In this document: positions 1 through 8,350 of the stretch, in pieces
Layout: each line of letters begins with the position of its first letter
Numbering within the stretch: the stretch's first letter is position 1
NCBI GenBank assembly: GCA_019634735.1
Contig: JAHCAT010000001.1
Location: forward strand, 496,001 to 560,000
Length of the DNA stretch: 64,000 bases
DNA from: Lysobacterales bacterium
Lineage (GTDB): Bacteria; Pseudomonadota; Gammaproteobacteria; Xanthomonadales; UBA2363
Direction: 5' to 3'
Notes under the pieces: model-generated
Databases searched by the model: none
What the model was told of the DNA's origin: nothing
Seen by the model: the letters and a program-made list of their open reading frames with translations, nothing else
Program-made: the position numbers and the translations under genes

Positions 1-57
1 GAGGCGCACGTACACTGCAAGCATCTGCAGCGCGACCAGCACGGCGACCGGAATCAT
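1..57 (-). CDS. possible start of a divergent membrane protein (partial)
   Basis: Reading leftward from an ATG at 57, nineteen codons run open to the window edge and give a strongly hydrophobic N-terminus that could be a first membrane segment or signal anchor. It would be divergent from yceH, with the two start codons only two bases apart. No good ribosome binding site is seen, so the true start may differ or there may be no gene here. The product cannot be named from this fragment. Confidence 0.25.
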   Translation of the reverse strand, partial: MIPVAVLVALQMLAVYVRL

Positions 58-59
58 CA

Positions 60-713
60 ATGAGTACACCCACTTTTCCAGAGCTCGATCCGATCGAGGC
101 GCGCGTCCTGGCCTGCCTGGTCGAGAAGGAGGCGACGACGCCTGACCAGTATCCGCTGACCGCCAATGCGGTTCAGGCTGCCTGCAACCAGAAGACGGCC
201 AGGGAGCCGCTGATGGCGCTCGACACCGACACGGTAGCGCGGGCCCTGCGCGGCCTAGAGCAGCGCTGGCTGGTCCGATCGATCCATGGCGCACGCAGCC
301 AGCGCTACGACCATCGCATGGACGAGGTCTACTCGATCAGCCCCGAACAGCGCTGCCTGCTCGCCCTGCTGGTACTGCGCGGCCCCCAGACCGCCGGCGA
401 ACTGGCCACCCGGGCGGGTCGCATGCTCCCTGGTGCCAGTCTGGAGAGCGTGCGGGCCCTGCTCGACCGGCTGGCCGGCCGCCCGGAGCCGCTGACCCTG
501 CGGCTGCCCCGCCAGCCCGGCCAGCGCGAGGAACGCCACGTGCACCTTCTGTGCGGCGCGGCCGCCGCCCAGGATGCCGCCGAGGCGCAGCCGGTGAGGC
601 AGGCTCCTGCCGCGGAGGAGGATCTCGCCGAGCGGGTGGCGATGCTGGAAGCCGAACTGGCCGAGTTGAACCGGCGGATCGACGGCCTCGCTGCGAGGCT
701 GTCCGGGGACTGA
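60..713 (+). CDS. yceH: YceH family (DUF480/UPF0502) protein
   Basis: 217 residues, matching the usual length of the YceH/UPF0502 family. The N-terminal stretch (LDPIEARVLACLVEKEATTP, then YPLTANAV and ACNQKTAREP) is the family signature and forms a winged-helix fold. A second winged helix lies at about residues 95-150 (LLALLVLRGPQTAGEL). The last 30 residues form a short coiled-coil-like helix preceded by an Ala/Pro-rich linker. The family is widespread in Proteobacteria but its molecular role is not established; DNA binding is inferred only from the fold. It stands alone, convergent with lpxA. The start is the first ATG of the frame and has only a weak ribosome binding site. Confidence 0.9.
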   Translation: MSTPTFPELDPIEARVLACLVEKEATTPDQYPLTANAVQAACNQKTAREPLMALDTDTVARALRGLEQRWLVRSIHGARSQRYDHRMDEVYSISPEQRCLLALLVLRGPQTAGELATRAGRMLPGASLESVRALLDRLAGRPEPLTLRLPRQPGQREERHVHLLCGAAAAQDAAEAQPVRQAPAAEEDLAERVAMLEAELAELNRRIDGLAARLSGD

Positions 714-774
714 TCGGCCAGAGCGCGACCCGCCAGCGGCCGCCGCACCGGACCCGCGCGCACACCCCGTGCGT

Positions 775-1572
775 TCAGCGGGTGATGCCCCGTCCGGAGT
801 CCACCAGGGAAGCGATCAGTATGTCCAGCTCCGGGCCCGCCTCGCCCACCTCGCCCGCCTGCAGCCGCGCGATCGACTCCTGGAGCGTCAACCCCTCCCG
901 GAACACCAGGCGGTAGGCCCGTCGCATCGTCGCCAGCCGCTCAGCGCTCCAGCCTCGCCGGCGCATGCCCTCGATGTTGAGGCCCCGGGCGCGGGCCGGG
1001 TTGCCGGCCACCATCGTGTAGGCGGCGACGTCCTTCAGCACCAGGGTCATCCCTGCGGTCATGGCCTGGGAGCCGATCCTGCAGAACTGGTGGACACCGG
1101 TCATGCCGCCCAGGACCACGCCATCGCCCAGGCGCACATGTCCGGCCAGTCCGACGCCATTGGCCAGCACATTGTCGTTGCCGATCACGCAGTCGTGCGC
1201 GACATGGACCCCGACCATCAGCAGATTGCGGTTGCCGATGCGGGTCACGCCTTCGTCCTGCACGGTGCCGCGATGGAGGGTGACGTGCTCGCGAATGACG
1301 TTTCCGTCCCCGATCTCCAGTCGGGTCGGCTCGCCGCGGTACTTTCGATCCTGGCAGTCGGCGCCGATCGAGGCGAACTGGAAAATCGCGTTGCCTGCGC
1401 CGATCCGGCACGGACCCTGGATGACGACGTGGGGGCCGACCACGGTCCCGGCGCCGATCTCGACGTCAGGACCGATCACAGACCAGGGTCCGACCCGGAC
1501 GTCGTCGGCGATCCGGGCGTCCGGATCCACCAGGGCAAGAGGATGCAGGTCGGGACCGCGAGTGTCGTTCAT
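775..1572 (-). CDS. lpxA: UDP-N-acetylglucosamine O-acyltransferase LpxA
   Basis: 265 residues from the chosen ATG at 1572, close to the 262 of E. coli LpxA; the open frame continues upstream but lacks family similarity there. Hexapeptide repeats of a left-handed beta helix fill residues 10-185, and the family signatures FQFASIG, GEPTRLEIGDGN and LHRGTVQ are present. The catalytic His sits in VHVAHDC (E. coli H125), with the conserved His of LAGHV and of GVHQF. The C-terminal NIEGMRRRG and GLTL helices are intact. LpxA transfers an R-3-hydroxyacyl chain from acyl carrier protein to UDP-GlcNAc, the first step of lipid A synthesis, in the cytoplasm. Unlike the usual lpxD-fabZ-lpxA-lpxB order, its neighbours are yceH and a DUF151 gene, so it may be a relocated or second copy. 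Confidence 0.93.
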   Translation of the reverse strand: MNDTRGPDLHPLALVDPDARIADDVRVGPWSVIGPDVEIGAGTVVGPHVVIQGPCRIGAGNAIFQFASIGADCQDRKYRGEPTRLEIGDGNVIREHVTLHRGTVQDEGVTRIGNRNLLMVGVHVAHDCVIGNDNVLANGVGLAGHVRLGDGVVLGGMTGVHQFCRIGSQAMTAGMTLVLKDVAAYTMVAGNPARARGLNIEGMRRRGWSAERLATMRRAYRLVFREGLTLQESIARLQAGEVGEAGPELDILIASLVDSGRGITR

Positions 1573-1637
1573 GCCGGGATGTTGCAGGCGTCGGGATGCC
1601 GGAGCAAGCGTTTCGGTGACGCCGGAACCCGGGTGGC

Positions 1638-2213
1638 TCACAGCGTGACCGGCGTCTGCGGCAGGGGCTCCGCCGCGGGTTCGATGTCATCCCAGTCCGG
1701 TGCCGAGGCCAGCACCGAGGGACCCAGCTGGATCGCCAGTCCAAGCCGCAGCGCGAGCACCAGCCCATCGCTGGGACGCGCATCGACCCACAGCACCTCG
1801 CCCTCCGCGGTCTGGAACTCCACCGTGGCCAGATAGACGCTGCCGCGCAGCTCATCGATGACCAGTCGCCGGGCCTGCAGGCCCGCCGCCACGACCAGGT
1901 CGACCAAGAGCTCATGGGTCTGCGGCCGCACGGGTCTGTTGCCGTCGCGTGCGCGGCCTATCGCCGCCGCCTCGACCGGCCCGATGAAGATGGCGACCAG
2001 TCGCTCCGGCGTCCTGCCGCCGGCCGCACCGACCGCAAGCGCCACCGCCGCGCCCTCCCCGCCCGGCAACAGCGCCAGTGCCTCGAAGCGGGCCGGTACC
2101 AAGTCGCCCGTGGCCACCGAGGGCTCGCGCGCCATGATCGGCGCTCCGGCACCGAGGAGGGCGATCGCCAGACCGGCGACCAGGCGACGGTTCCGCTTGC
2201 GGGTCCTGTGCAT
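1638..2213 (-). CDS. bifunctional nuclease family (DUF151) protein with signal sequence
   Basis: 191 residues from the ATG at 2213, chosen because AGGAGG lies seven bases upstream; the longer frame to 2390 has no family similarity. Residues 1-30 form a basic start plus hydrophobic core ending in a probable signal cleavage site (GAPIMAREP), so export is likely. The rest matches the DUF151/BFN domain: FIGPVEAAAI, RPQTHELLVDLV, the SVYLATVEF strand and the DARPSDGLVLALRLG signature. Plant and Thermotoga members of this family have been linked to nuclease activity, but the function of exported bacterial forms is unclear. It lies 65 bases upstream of lpxA on the same strand, so co-transcription is plausible. 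Confidence 0.85.
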   Translation of the reverse strand: MHRTRKRNRRLVAGLAIALLGAGAPIMAREPSVATGDLVPARFEALALLPGGEGAAVALAVGAAGGRTPERLVAIFIGPVEAAAIGRARDGNRPVRPQTHELLVDLVVAAGLQARRLVIDELRGSVYLATVEFQTAEGEVLWVDARPSDGLVLALRLGLAIQLGPSVLASAPDWDDIEPAAEPLPQTPVTL

Positions 2214-2567
2214 GGCGGCCTCCTGGTGGCTTGGGATGGTCATGGTATCAGCCGTCGCCAGTCTGCCAGAGCCGCCGGAACGACGCGTCGCGCTGACGCT
2301 CACGCTGCGGCAAGCTATCCTGCGCCCTCGTCCACCCCGAGGCGACCTGCGACCATGTGCCCGGCACGCCTGCCACCCAATGGAGCCCATCTGCGGCGCG
2401 GGCGCTGGGGACGGGGTCTGCGCGTGGTTTTCACCGGGCTAACATCCGACCCGTCCAAGGAAGAGGCAAAGCATGCTGACCGAGCGTCCGACACCGCCAG
2501 CGGCGACCCCGACCAGCCTGGCCATGTGCCATCGCGCCCGGGCCGTCGCCGCCAAAGGAGTTCACGG

Positions 2568-3347
2568 ATGCGCTCGGTGATCTTGACCCTGGCCGGCGCG
2601 AAGGGCGAACCCACGACCATCCGCAGCGCCGGCGAAGTGCGGATCGGCAGCGCCGAGGACTGCGACCTTCGCCTCACAGGCACCGGCATCGCTCCCGTCC
2701 ATGCCCGGGTCACCCTGGACGACGACGGCGCCATGCTCCGCCTGCAGGGCGACAGCACGGCCGTCGAGCTCAACGGCCGGTCGGTCGAGTCGCTTGCATT
2801 CCTGCACGACGGCGACCTCATCTCGATCGCCGAGCACCGGCTGGAGGTGGGCGTGCAGGGAGACCGACAGCCGCCGCGGGGCGCCGACGAGCCCGACGAG
2901 CGTGCCACCCGGGTGCGTCGGGTGGCCCCGCGCTATGTGCTTCGTGGCGTCACCGGCTCGCAATTCGGACGCCTGATCCCGATCTACGGCCGGCTGGTCA
3001 TCGGACGCGGCGGTGACTGCGACCTGGTGCTCGACGAACCGGGACTGTCGCGTCGTCATGCCGTGCTCGAGACCATGCCCGATGGCCTGTTCCTGCGCGA
3101 CATGGGGTCGGCGAACGGCAGCTTCGTCAACGGTGCACGGGTTCGCGACGTCGCCTTGCGGCATGGCGACCAGATCGTGCTGGACAGCATCCGCTTCCTG
3201 GTGCAGGCCATCGACCAGATGGACCAGCCCACGCCGCCGCCTGGCAAGGGCGAAGCAACACGAGGCTGGGGACTGCTGCCCTGGTTGCTGGCCGGCACCG
3301 CGCTGTTCGCGGCCGGTGTGCTGACCGCGCTGCTGTTGCTGCGCTGA
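2568..3347 (+). CDS. double FHA-domain protein with C-terminal membrane anchor
   Basis: 259 residues from the ATG at 2568, chosen for AAAGGAG at 2554-2560; the much longer open frame upstream is not protein-like. The first FHA domain covers about residues 24-95. It has IGSAEDCDL and APVHARV, so the phosphothreonine-contacting Arg and Ser of the consensus are replaced and it may not bind phosphopeptide. The second, residues 142-212, is complete: VIGRGGDCDL, LSRRHAVL and GSANGSFVNG. A Pro-rich linker leads to one membrane helix at 236-258, so the FHA domains face the cytoplasm on an anchored tail. The gene is convergent with a Ser/Thr kinase and near a PP2C phosphatase, its likely signalling partners. 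No type VI secretion genes are nearby. Confidence 0.88.
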   Translation: MRSVILTLAGAKGEPTTIRSAGEVRIGSAEDCDLRLTGTGIAPVHARVTLDDDGAMLRLQGDSTAVELNGRSVESLAFLHDGDLISIAEHRLEVGVQGDRQPPRGADEPDERATRVRRVAPRYVLRGVTGSQFGRLIPIYGRLVIGRGGDCDLVLDEPGLSRRHAVLETMPDGLFLRDMGSANGSFVNGARVRDVALRHGDQIVLDSIRFLVQAIDQMDQPTPPPGKGEATRGWGLLPWLLAGTALFAAGVLTALLLLR

Positions 3348-3467
3348 TTCAGTCCCGGCCCGGATCCGCGGCAGGCGAATCTCTCCCGCGCGCGTACGCG
3401 GCGAGGGCTGGCAGGCGCAAGGACCGCGAGCGGACGGCAGGGGGGGATCCTGCGCCGCCCAGGCGAC

Positions 3468-5096
3468 TCAGCCGCGCCGCTCCACCTGTCGCCGCAACGC
3501 CAGCACCTGGCGCCGCCAGTCCTCGTAGTTGGCGCGCCGATGGTCAAGGCCGGCCTGCAGGCGGGCGCGTTCCTGGCGGTCGCCGCTTGCCCGACGGGCG
3601 AGCGCGACGGCGCTGCGATCGGCGTCCATGACCTGGCGTCCATGGTCGAGCCAGGCCTCCAGTCGGCTGATCTGCTGTTCCCGGGTGCCGCTCAGCAGGA
3701 GCAGGGGTATCGGGGGAACCTGATCGAAACCGCCGATCTGCGGCAACGCAGGAGGCGGTGCGGCCACCCTGCCCCCGGGCGCTCCTGATCCGTCCGCATC
3801 GACACGACGCGCGCTGCCGGTGTCCGCTCCCGGCATCCGGGACGGCCCGGTCTGAACCTGGGACCGCGGACGTGCCGACGGGCCCTGCGGGTCGTGCATC
3901 GGTGCGTCGAGGACGGCCCGTTCCGGAGTTGGCACCGGTCCAGGTGCATCGCTCCCCGGTTCTGACCCCTGTCCAGGCGCCACATCGGCAACCGGCTCCC
4001 CGTCCGGGCCCGACCGCTCGCCCCCGCGCCTCCCGTCACCGCCGGCACCCGGATCGCCCGCCAACCCGCCGGGCGTGGCCGCATCCGCCTGCGCCGGCCC
4101 AGGCGCCGCGACCGAAGACGCCGCCTGCACCAGGGCGGCCTCTGGACTCGCGGCCTGCCCCTCTGCGGCGCCCTCCTCGCCGCGGCCGAGCCAGAGCCAA
4201 CCCGAGGCCACGCCAAGTACGAGCACCGCCAGTGCCGGGAGACCGGCGCGCAGGACCGCTTCGCGCGCCCTGGGCGACAGCAAGGGCGGACGGGGTGTAC
4301 CGGGAACCCGGTTGAGGGCATCGCGCATCGCTGCGGCATCGGGGAATCGGTCGGCGGGCCGCTTTGCCAGCGCCCGCGCCAGCCAGCGCTGCCACTGCCC
4401 GAGCTGCTCCGGCAACTCCGGCAAGGGCGACTGCAGGTGGCCAACCACCACGCTGATGTCGTCCGGTCCCTGGAACGGCGGCGCGCCGGTCAGCAGTTCG
4501 AATGCGATCGCGCCCAGGCTGTAGAGGTCGCTGCGGCCGTCGGGCAGTTCCCCCCGTGCCTGCTCCGGGCTCATGTAGTGGATCGATCCGAGCGTCTCGC
4601 CCGCGCGCGTGTGTCGACTGGCCGCCGAGACGCTGCGCGACACGCCGAAATCGGCCAGACGCGCCCGCCCGACGCTGTCGAAGAGCACGTTCTCCGGCTT
4701 GACGTCGCGGTGCACCACGCCGTGAGCGTGGATGTACTCCAGTGCGTCGAGAAGCTGCACCAGCACCTGCCGCGTGCGCGGCCCGTCGCCGCACAGGGCA
4801 GCCTGCGCCAGGGTGCCGCCCGGCACATAGGGCATCGAGAAGAACAGCCGGCCATCGGCCGTCTGGCCGAATTCGAGGATGCCGACGACGTTGGGGTGAT
4901 CGAAGCGCGCCACGATGGCCGCCTCCTGGCGGAACCTCGCCAGGCGCTCTTCGCCCTCGTCGCCCGGATTGACGACTTTTACCGCGACAGGGCGGGCCAG
5001 GGCCACCTGTTCGGCCAGCCAGATCTCCGACATGCCGCCGTGGCCCAGACGGCGCAGGATCCGGTAGCCGGCAATGTCGGGACGATCCGGGCGCAC
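3468..5096 (-). CDS. transmembrane serine/threonine protein kinase (PknB-like)
   Basis: 542 residues from a GTG at 5096 with AGAGGGG just upstream. The Hanks-type kinase domain occupies about residues 10-265: glycine loop LGHGGMSE (17-24), ATP-anchoring Lys40 (VAVKVV), catalytic VVHRDVKPEN (HRD 129-131), DFG at 149-151 and SPEQARGE of the activation segment. All catalytic residues are present, so it should be active. One membrane helix follows at about 283-303, then a long Pro/Ala/Gly-rich outer region and a C-terminal Arg/Gln-rich helical stretch that could be a coiled coil. There are no PASTA repeats, so the outer part is not a typical peptidoglycan sensor. It is convergent with the FHA gene; the PP2C gene that could reverse its action starts 480 bases away beyond tRNA-Ser. 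Confidence 0.93.
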   Translation of the reverse strand: MRPDRPDIAGYRILRRLGHGGMSEIWLAEQVALARPVAVKVVNPGDEGEERLARFRQEAAIVARFDHPNVVGILEFGQTADGRLFFSMPYVPGGTLAQAALCGDGPRTRQVLVQLLDALEYIHAHGVVHRDVKPENVLFDSVGRARLADFGVSRSVSAASRHTRAGETLGSIHYMSPEQARGELPDGRSDLYSLGAIAFELLTGAPPFQGPDDISVVVGHLQSPLPELPEQLGQWQRWLARALAKRPADRFPDAAAMRDALNRVPGTPRPPLLSPRAREAVLRAGLPALAVLVLGVASGWLWLGRGEEGAAEGQAASPEAALVQAASSVAAPGPAQADAATPGGLAGDPGAGGDGRRGGERSGPDGEPVADVAPGQGSEPGSDAPGPVPTPERAVLDAPMHDPQGPSARPRSQVQTGPSRMPGADTGSARRVDADGSGAPGGRVAAPPPALPQIGGFDQVPPIPLLLLSGTREQQISRLEAWLDHGRQVMDADRSAVALARRASGDRQERARLQAGLDHRRANYEDWRRQVLALRRQVERRG

Positions 5097-5281
5097 TGAG
5101 GCCCCTCTGGCTGCTGGACGGAACGGGCGTCCATGCTAGCCCGGATCGGCCAGGGTCGGGGCCAGGCGGGGGCCGGCTGGCGCCCGTTCCTGACGCTGCG
5201 TGCGGCGCTGGCTGAACGGCGCACCGGGCCAGGCGCGTGCGCTTCCGGGAACCCGGCGGACCGGCGCGACGCCTGCGAAAC

Positions 5282-5310
5282 GACGATCCCGGCGCGGGGC
5301 CGGGATCGTC
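5282..5310 (-). terminator. probable intrinsic terminator of tRNA-Ser
   Basis: A perfect 12-bp stem (GACGATCCCGGC pairing with GCCGGGATCGTC) with a 5-base loop lies 15 bases beyond the 3' end of tRNA-Ser. On the minus strand it is followed by GTTTCGC, so the U-run is short and termination may be incomplete. Confidence 0.6.
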
Positions 5311-5324
5311 TGGAACAACGCAAA

Positions 5325-5415
<91 letters not shown>

Positions 5416-5486
5416 GGTGGGACCCTTCGCCGGACCCTGGGACCGGCGTGCGACGGCATGGGCGACAGCCGTTGCACGGGTGGCGC

Positions 5487-5515
5487 ATTCTATCGACACG
5501 AGGCGCTGCGGACAA
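5487..5515 (-). promoter_or_regulatory. sigma-70 promoter of tRNA-Ser
   Basis: On the minus strand TTGTCC (5510-5515) and TAGAAT (5487-5492) are separated by 17 bases, a good match to the -35 and -10 consensus. Transcription would start roughly 65 bases upstream of the mature tRNA 5' end. This is seen in the sequence only; there are no expression data. Confidence 0.6.
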
Positions 5516-5576
5516 GCGCGGCCGCTTGCGTGCCGGGCCCGGCGCGGGCATCCTGCGCTGCACGCGGAGGGCCACG

Positions 5577-6281
5577 ATGATCCAGTTCGGCCACGGCAGC
5601 CATGTCGGGCGCAGACGCCAGCACAATGAAGACACCTACCTGGCCGACGCCGGGCTGGGCCTGTGGCTGGTGGCGGACGGCATGGGCGGCCACGCGAACG
5701 GGGAGGTCGCCAGCGCCCTGGCCCGCGATGCGATCCGGGCAAGGATCGGCTCGGGCGAGGGCCTGGTCGACGCGATCCGCATCGCCGCGGCCCGGATCGC
5801 CGACCAGCGCATGCAGGGCGTCGGCCAGGAGTTGCCCATGGGCACGACGATCGCCGCCATCCGGGCCGACGACAGGCATTTCGAGGCGGCCTGGGTCGGT
5901 GACAGCCGCATCTACCTTTGGGATGGCGGAAACCTCAGGCAGATTTCCAGTGACCACTCCTACGTCCAGGACCTCGTCCGGCAGGGCAGCCTGACGCCCG
6001 GCGAGGCCCGGCGACATCCGCAGCGCAACGTCGTCACCCAGGCGCTGGGCGTCACGGAGTCCGACGCCCTCGAGATCGCCACGGTCGAGCAGTCCTGGAG
6101 TCCCGACGAACAGCTGTTGCTGTGCAGCGACGGCCTGACGGAAGAGGTGGACGACAGCGCCATCGCACGGATCTTCGCGAGGGGCTACGGGCCCCAGGAG
6201 ACCGCCGACCATCTCATCCACGCCGCACTGCATGCGGGCGGCTCCGACAACATCACGGTGGTGGTGCTCAAGCGCTGTTGA
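5577..6281 (+). CDS. PP2C-type protein serine/threonine phosphatase
   Basis: 234 residues from the ATG at 5577, with GGAGG six bases upstream; the longer open frame runs back through the tRNA and is not coding. PP2C motifs appear in order: HNEDTYLAD with the metal-binding Asp (17-24), VADGMGGH (D34-G35), MGTTIAA, WVGDSRIYL, HSYVQDLV, NVVTQALG, CSDGLTEEV and GGSDNITVVVL. The size fits Stp1/PrpC-like soluble bacterial phosphatases. It should dephosphorylate Ser/Thr residues using two Mn or Mg ions and is the natural antagonist of the kinase encoded at 3468-5096. It is transcribed divergently from tRNA-Ser and converges on dnaQ. Confidence 0.95.
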   Translation: MIQFGHGSHVGRRRQHNEDTYLADAGLGLWLVADGMGGHANGEVASALARDAIRARIGSGEGLVDAIRIAAARIADQRMQGVGQELPMGTTIAAIRADDRHFEAAWVGDSRIYLWDGGNLRQISSDHSYVQDLVRQGSLTPGEARRHPQRNVVTQALGVTESDALEIATVEQSWSPDEQLLLCSDGLTEEVDDSAIARIFARGYGPQETADHLIHAALHAGGSDNITVVVLKRC

Positions 6282-6354
6282 GACCGGATCGCACCGCGCC
6301 AGGTCGCGCGGACCGAAGAGTTGGTCGTGTCGATCGCCCCTGCTCCGGCCGCTT

Positions 6355-7086
6355 TCAATCGGACGGTGCGACCGCGGTCGCGGTCCAGAGCACGCCGCCG
6401 CTGATCCGGGCCTGGCGCGCCAGCATCGCCTCATGTGCCGCGCGCTCCTCGGCGCTGGCGAGCAGGACGAGCGGCCTGCGACGACCAGCCGCCTGCGGCA
6501 ACGACGGCGACCGTTGCTGCAGGGTCCGTTCGGGCGGCTCCGTCGCCAGGCCGAGGTCGGCCTGGCCGCTGGTCATCGCCAGCCAGACCTCGGCCAGCAA
6601 CTCGGCATCGAGCAAGGCGCCGTGCAAGGTCCGATGTCGATTGTCGATGTCCAGGCGACTGCACAGTGCATCGAGGGAGTTTCGCTTGCCGGGAAAGCGC
6701 TCACGCGCCATGGCCAGCGTATCGGTGATCGTCGCGCAGTCGGCGAGCCGCCGGACCGGCGCGCCGCAAAGCGCCAGCTCCTGATCGAGGAAGCCGACGT
6801 CGAAGGCCGCATTGTGGATGATCAGCTCCGCGCCGCTGACGAAGGCAAGGAACTCCTCCGCAACCGCGGCGAACGGCGGTTTGTCGGCAAGAAACTCGGC
6901 GGTCAGTCCGGTCACCTCGATGGCACCGGCATCGAGTTCGCGACCGGGATTGACGTAACGGTGGAACCGGCGTCCTGTCACCCTGCGGTCGCATAGCTCA
7001 ATGCAGCCGATCTCGGTGATCCGGTGTCCTTTTGCGACCTCAAGGCCGGTCGTTTCAGTGTCCAGCACCACTTGGCGGCTGCTCAC
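6355..7086 (-). CDS. dnaQ: DNA polymerase III epsilon subunit (proofreading exonuclease)
   Basis: 243 residues from a GTG at 7086, the same length as E. coli DnaQ. The GTG start is fixed by its 4-base GTGA overlap with the rnhA stop. DnaQ/DEDDh exonuclease motifs are all present: Exo I VLDTETTG (8-15), Exo [13 protein letters not shown] and Exo [16 protein letters not shown] with the catalytic His. The C-terminal tail after about residue 185 is the usual linker and alpha-subunit-binding segment. It removes misincorporated 3' nucleotides as part of the replicative core. The order yafS-rnhA-dnaQ, divergent from gloB, is the classical gammaproteobacterial arrangement. Confidence 0.96.
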   Translation of the reverse strand: MSSRQVVLDTETTGLEVAKGHRITEIGCIELCDRRVTGRRFHRYVNPGRELDAGAIEVTGLTAEFLADKPPFAAVAEEFLAFVSGAELIIHNAAFDVGFLDQELALCGAPVRRLADCATITDTLAMARERFPGKRNSLDALCSRLDIDNRHRTLHGALLDAELLAEVWLAMTSGQADLGLATEPPERTLQQRSPSLPQAAGRRRPLVLLASAEERAAHEAMLARQARISGGVLWTATAVAPSD

Positions 7087-7547
7087 GCCCTGCCCCCCGG
7101 AACCGGCGAGCCGGCGAAGCGCATCGCGGCCTGCCGGGCAAGCTGGTCGACGCGCTCGTTCTCGACGTGACCGGCATGGCCGCGCACCCATACCCAGTCC
7201 ACCTTGTGGGGCGCCGCTGCCGCGTGCAGCCGCTGCCAGAGGTCCTGGTTCTTGACCGGCTTGCGGTCCGCTGTGCGCCAGCCGTTCGCCTGCCAGCGCG
7301 GCAGCCACTCCCGGATGCCCTGCTCGACGTAGCGGGAGTCCGTGCACAGGCGGACGCTGGACGGTCGCTGCAGGGCCTCCAGCGCACTGATCGCGGCAAG
7401 CAGCTCCATGCGGTTGTTGGTGGTGTCCGGTTCGCCTCCCGCAATCTCACGTTCGCGTCCGTTCCAGCGCAGAAGCGCTCCCCAGCCTCCGGGTCCCGGG
7501 TTGCCCAGGCAGGCGCCGTCGGTGAAGGCCTCGACGATCGCGTTCAT
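7083..7547 (-). CDS. rnhA: ribonuclease HI
   Basis: 154 residues, one fewer than E. coli RNase HI. The four catalytic acidic residues are in place: [30 protein letters not shown] and NERVDQLA. The basic handle region [20 protein letters not shown] is present. It cleaves the RNA strand of RNA/DNA hybrids, removing R-loops and Okazaki primers. The ATG at 7547 overlaps the upstream stop codon by 4 bases (ATGA) and its own stop overlaps the dnaQ start, so the three genes are translationally coupled. Confidence 0.97.
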   Translation of the reverse strand: MNAIVEAFTDGACLGNPGPGGWGALLRWNGREREIAGGEPDTTNNRMELLAAISALEALQRPSSVRLCTDSRYVEQGIREWLPRWQANGWRTADRKPVKNQDLWQRLHAAAAPHKVDWVWVRGHAGHVENERVDQLARQAAMRFAGSPVPGGRA

Positions 7548-8260
7548 GCCCGACCTGCGCCGCTGCCCAGACGCCGGGCCACCGCCAGCCGATAGCCCGG
7601 GCGATGGGCTGGTGCGGTTCGCAGGGGTCGCAGCGACGCCGTGCCGCTCCGGCGCTTGCGCAGCACCCAGATTCGCGCAGCGCGGAAGACACCCGCGAAC
7701 GGCCAGCGCTCTTCGGCGCGTGCCGGTCGCGGCGGTCGGCCGGCCGCGACGCCAACCCCCCGGGCACCCAGATGGTGCCGGAATTCGAGCGCCAGCCCGC
7801 GCGCCCTGGCTGGCCGCAGATCGATGGGCAGTCCGAGCGCCGGCGCCCCGGCACGCTTGCCCACATGCCGTCCGTAGCGCCAGTACCAGGGGCTGAAATG
7901 GTCGAACCGCAGTACGTATAGCCGACCTTCGGGAGCGAGCACGCGCGCCGCCTCGGCCAGCAGGGCGGCGCCGTGGCCACCGCCCTCGTTCACGTGCTGG
8001 AGGACGATCGCGGGGACCGTTCCGTCCGCCCACGGCCAGGCGCCCGCCTGGCTGCGCAGCGCGCCACGCAGCATGCCGTCCTGGCCGACCTTGAGGGCAA
8101 GGATTCCCTGCCGCGCCGCAGGCCCCAGGGCATGCGGCCTCAGCCACAGGACCGGCCTGAGTCCGGCGATCTGGCGCAGCAGCCAGGCATCCTCCTCGCG
8201 TAGCTGGCGTCGCCAGGCGCGGTGGATGTCACGGGGGATCGGCGCGTGGTCGAGGGCCAT
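7544..8260 (-). CDS. YafS-like class I methyltransferase, SAM motif degenerate
   Basis: 238 residues from the ATG at 8260; a TTG seven codons upstream is an alternative. The gene occupies the position of yafS between gloB and rnhA. The later Rossmann-fold elements are recognisable: [20 protein letters not shown] for motif [22 protein letters not shown] for motif III and [10 protein letters not shown]. The glycine-rich SAM-binding motif I, expected near residue 45, is instead [13 protein letters not shown] and lacks the usual acidic-Gly-x-Gly pattern. It may therefore bind SAM poorly or have another role. The C-terminal 40 residues are Arg-rich. Its 4-base overlap with rnhA places it first in the rnhA-dnaQ unit. 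Confidence 0.75.
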   Translation of the reverse strand: MALDHAPIPRDIHRAWRRQLREEDAWLLRQIAGLRPVLWLRPHALGPAARQGILALKVGQDGMLRGALRSQAGAWPWADGTVPAIVLQHVNEGGGHGAALLAEAARVLAPEGRLYVLRFDHFSPWYWRYGRHVGKRAGAPALGLPIDLRPARARGLALEFRHHLGARGVGVAAGRPPRPARAEERWPFAGVFRAARIWVLRKRRSGTASLRPLRTAPAHRPGYRLAVARRLGSGAGRA

Positions 8261-8350
8261 CAGGCGGTCATTCTCCCGCAAGCCCGGCTATCCTTGCCAG
8301 CCCGATCCGAGACGCCCACGGAAACGATGCCATCGATCGCCGGCTCGTCC

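Noticed and set aside
1914-2567. Longer start for the FHA protein
   Set aside because: The upstream part of the frame is Arg-rich and runs antisense to the DUF151 gene; a ribosome binding site at 2554-2560 fits the start at 2568.
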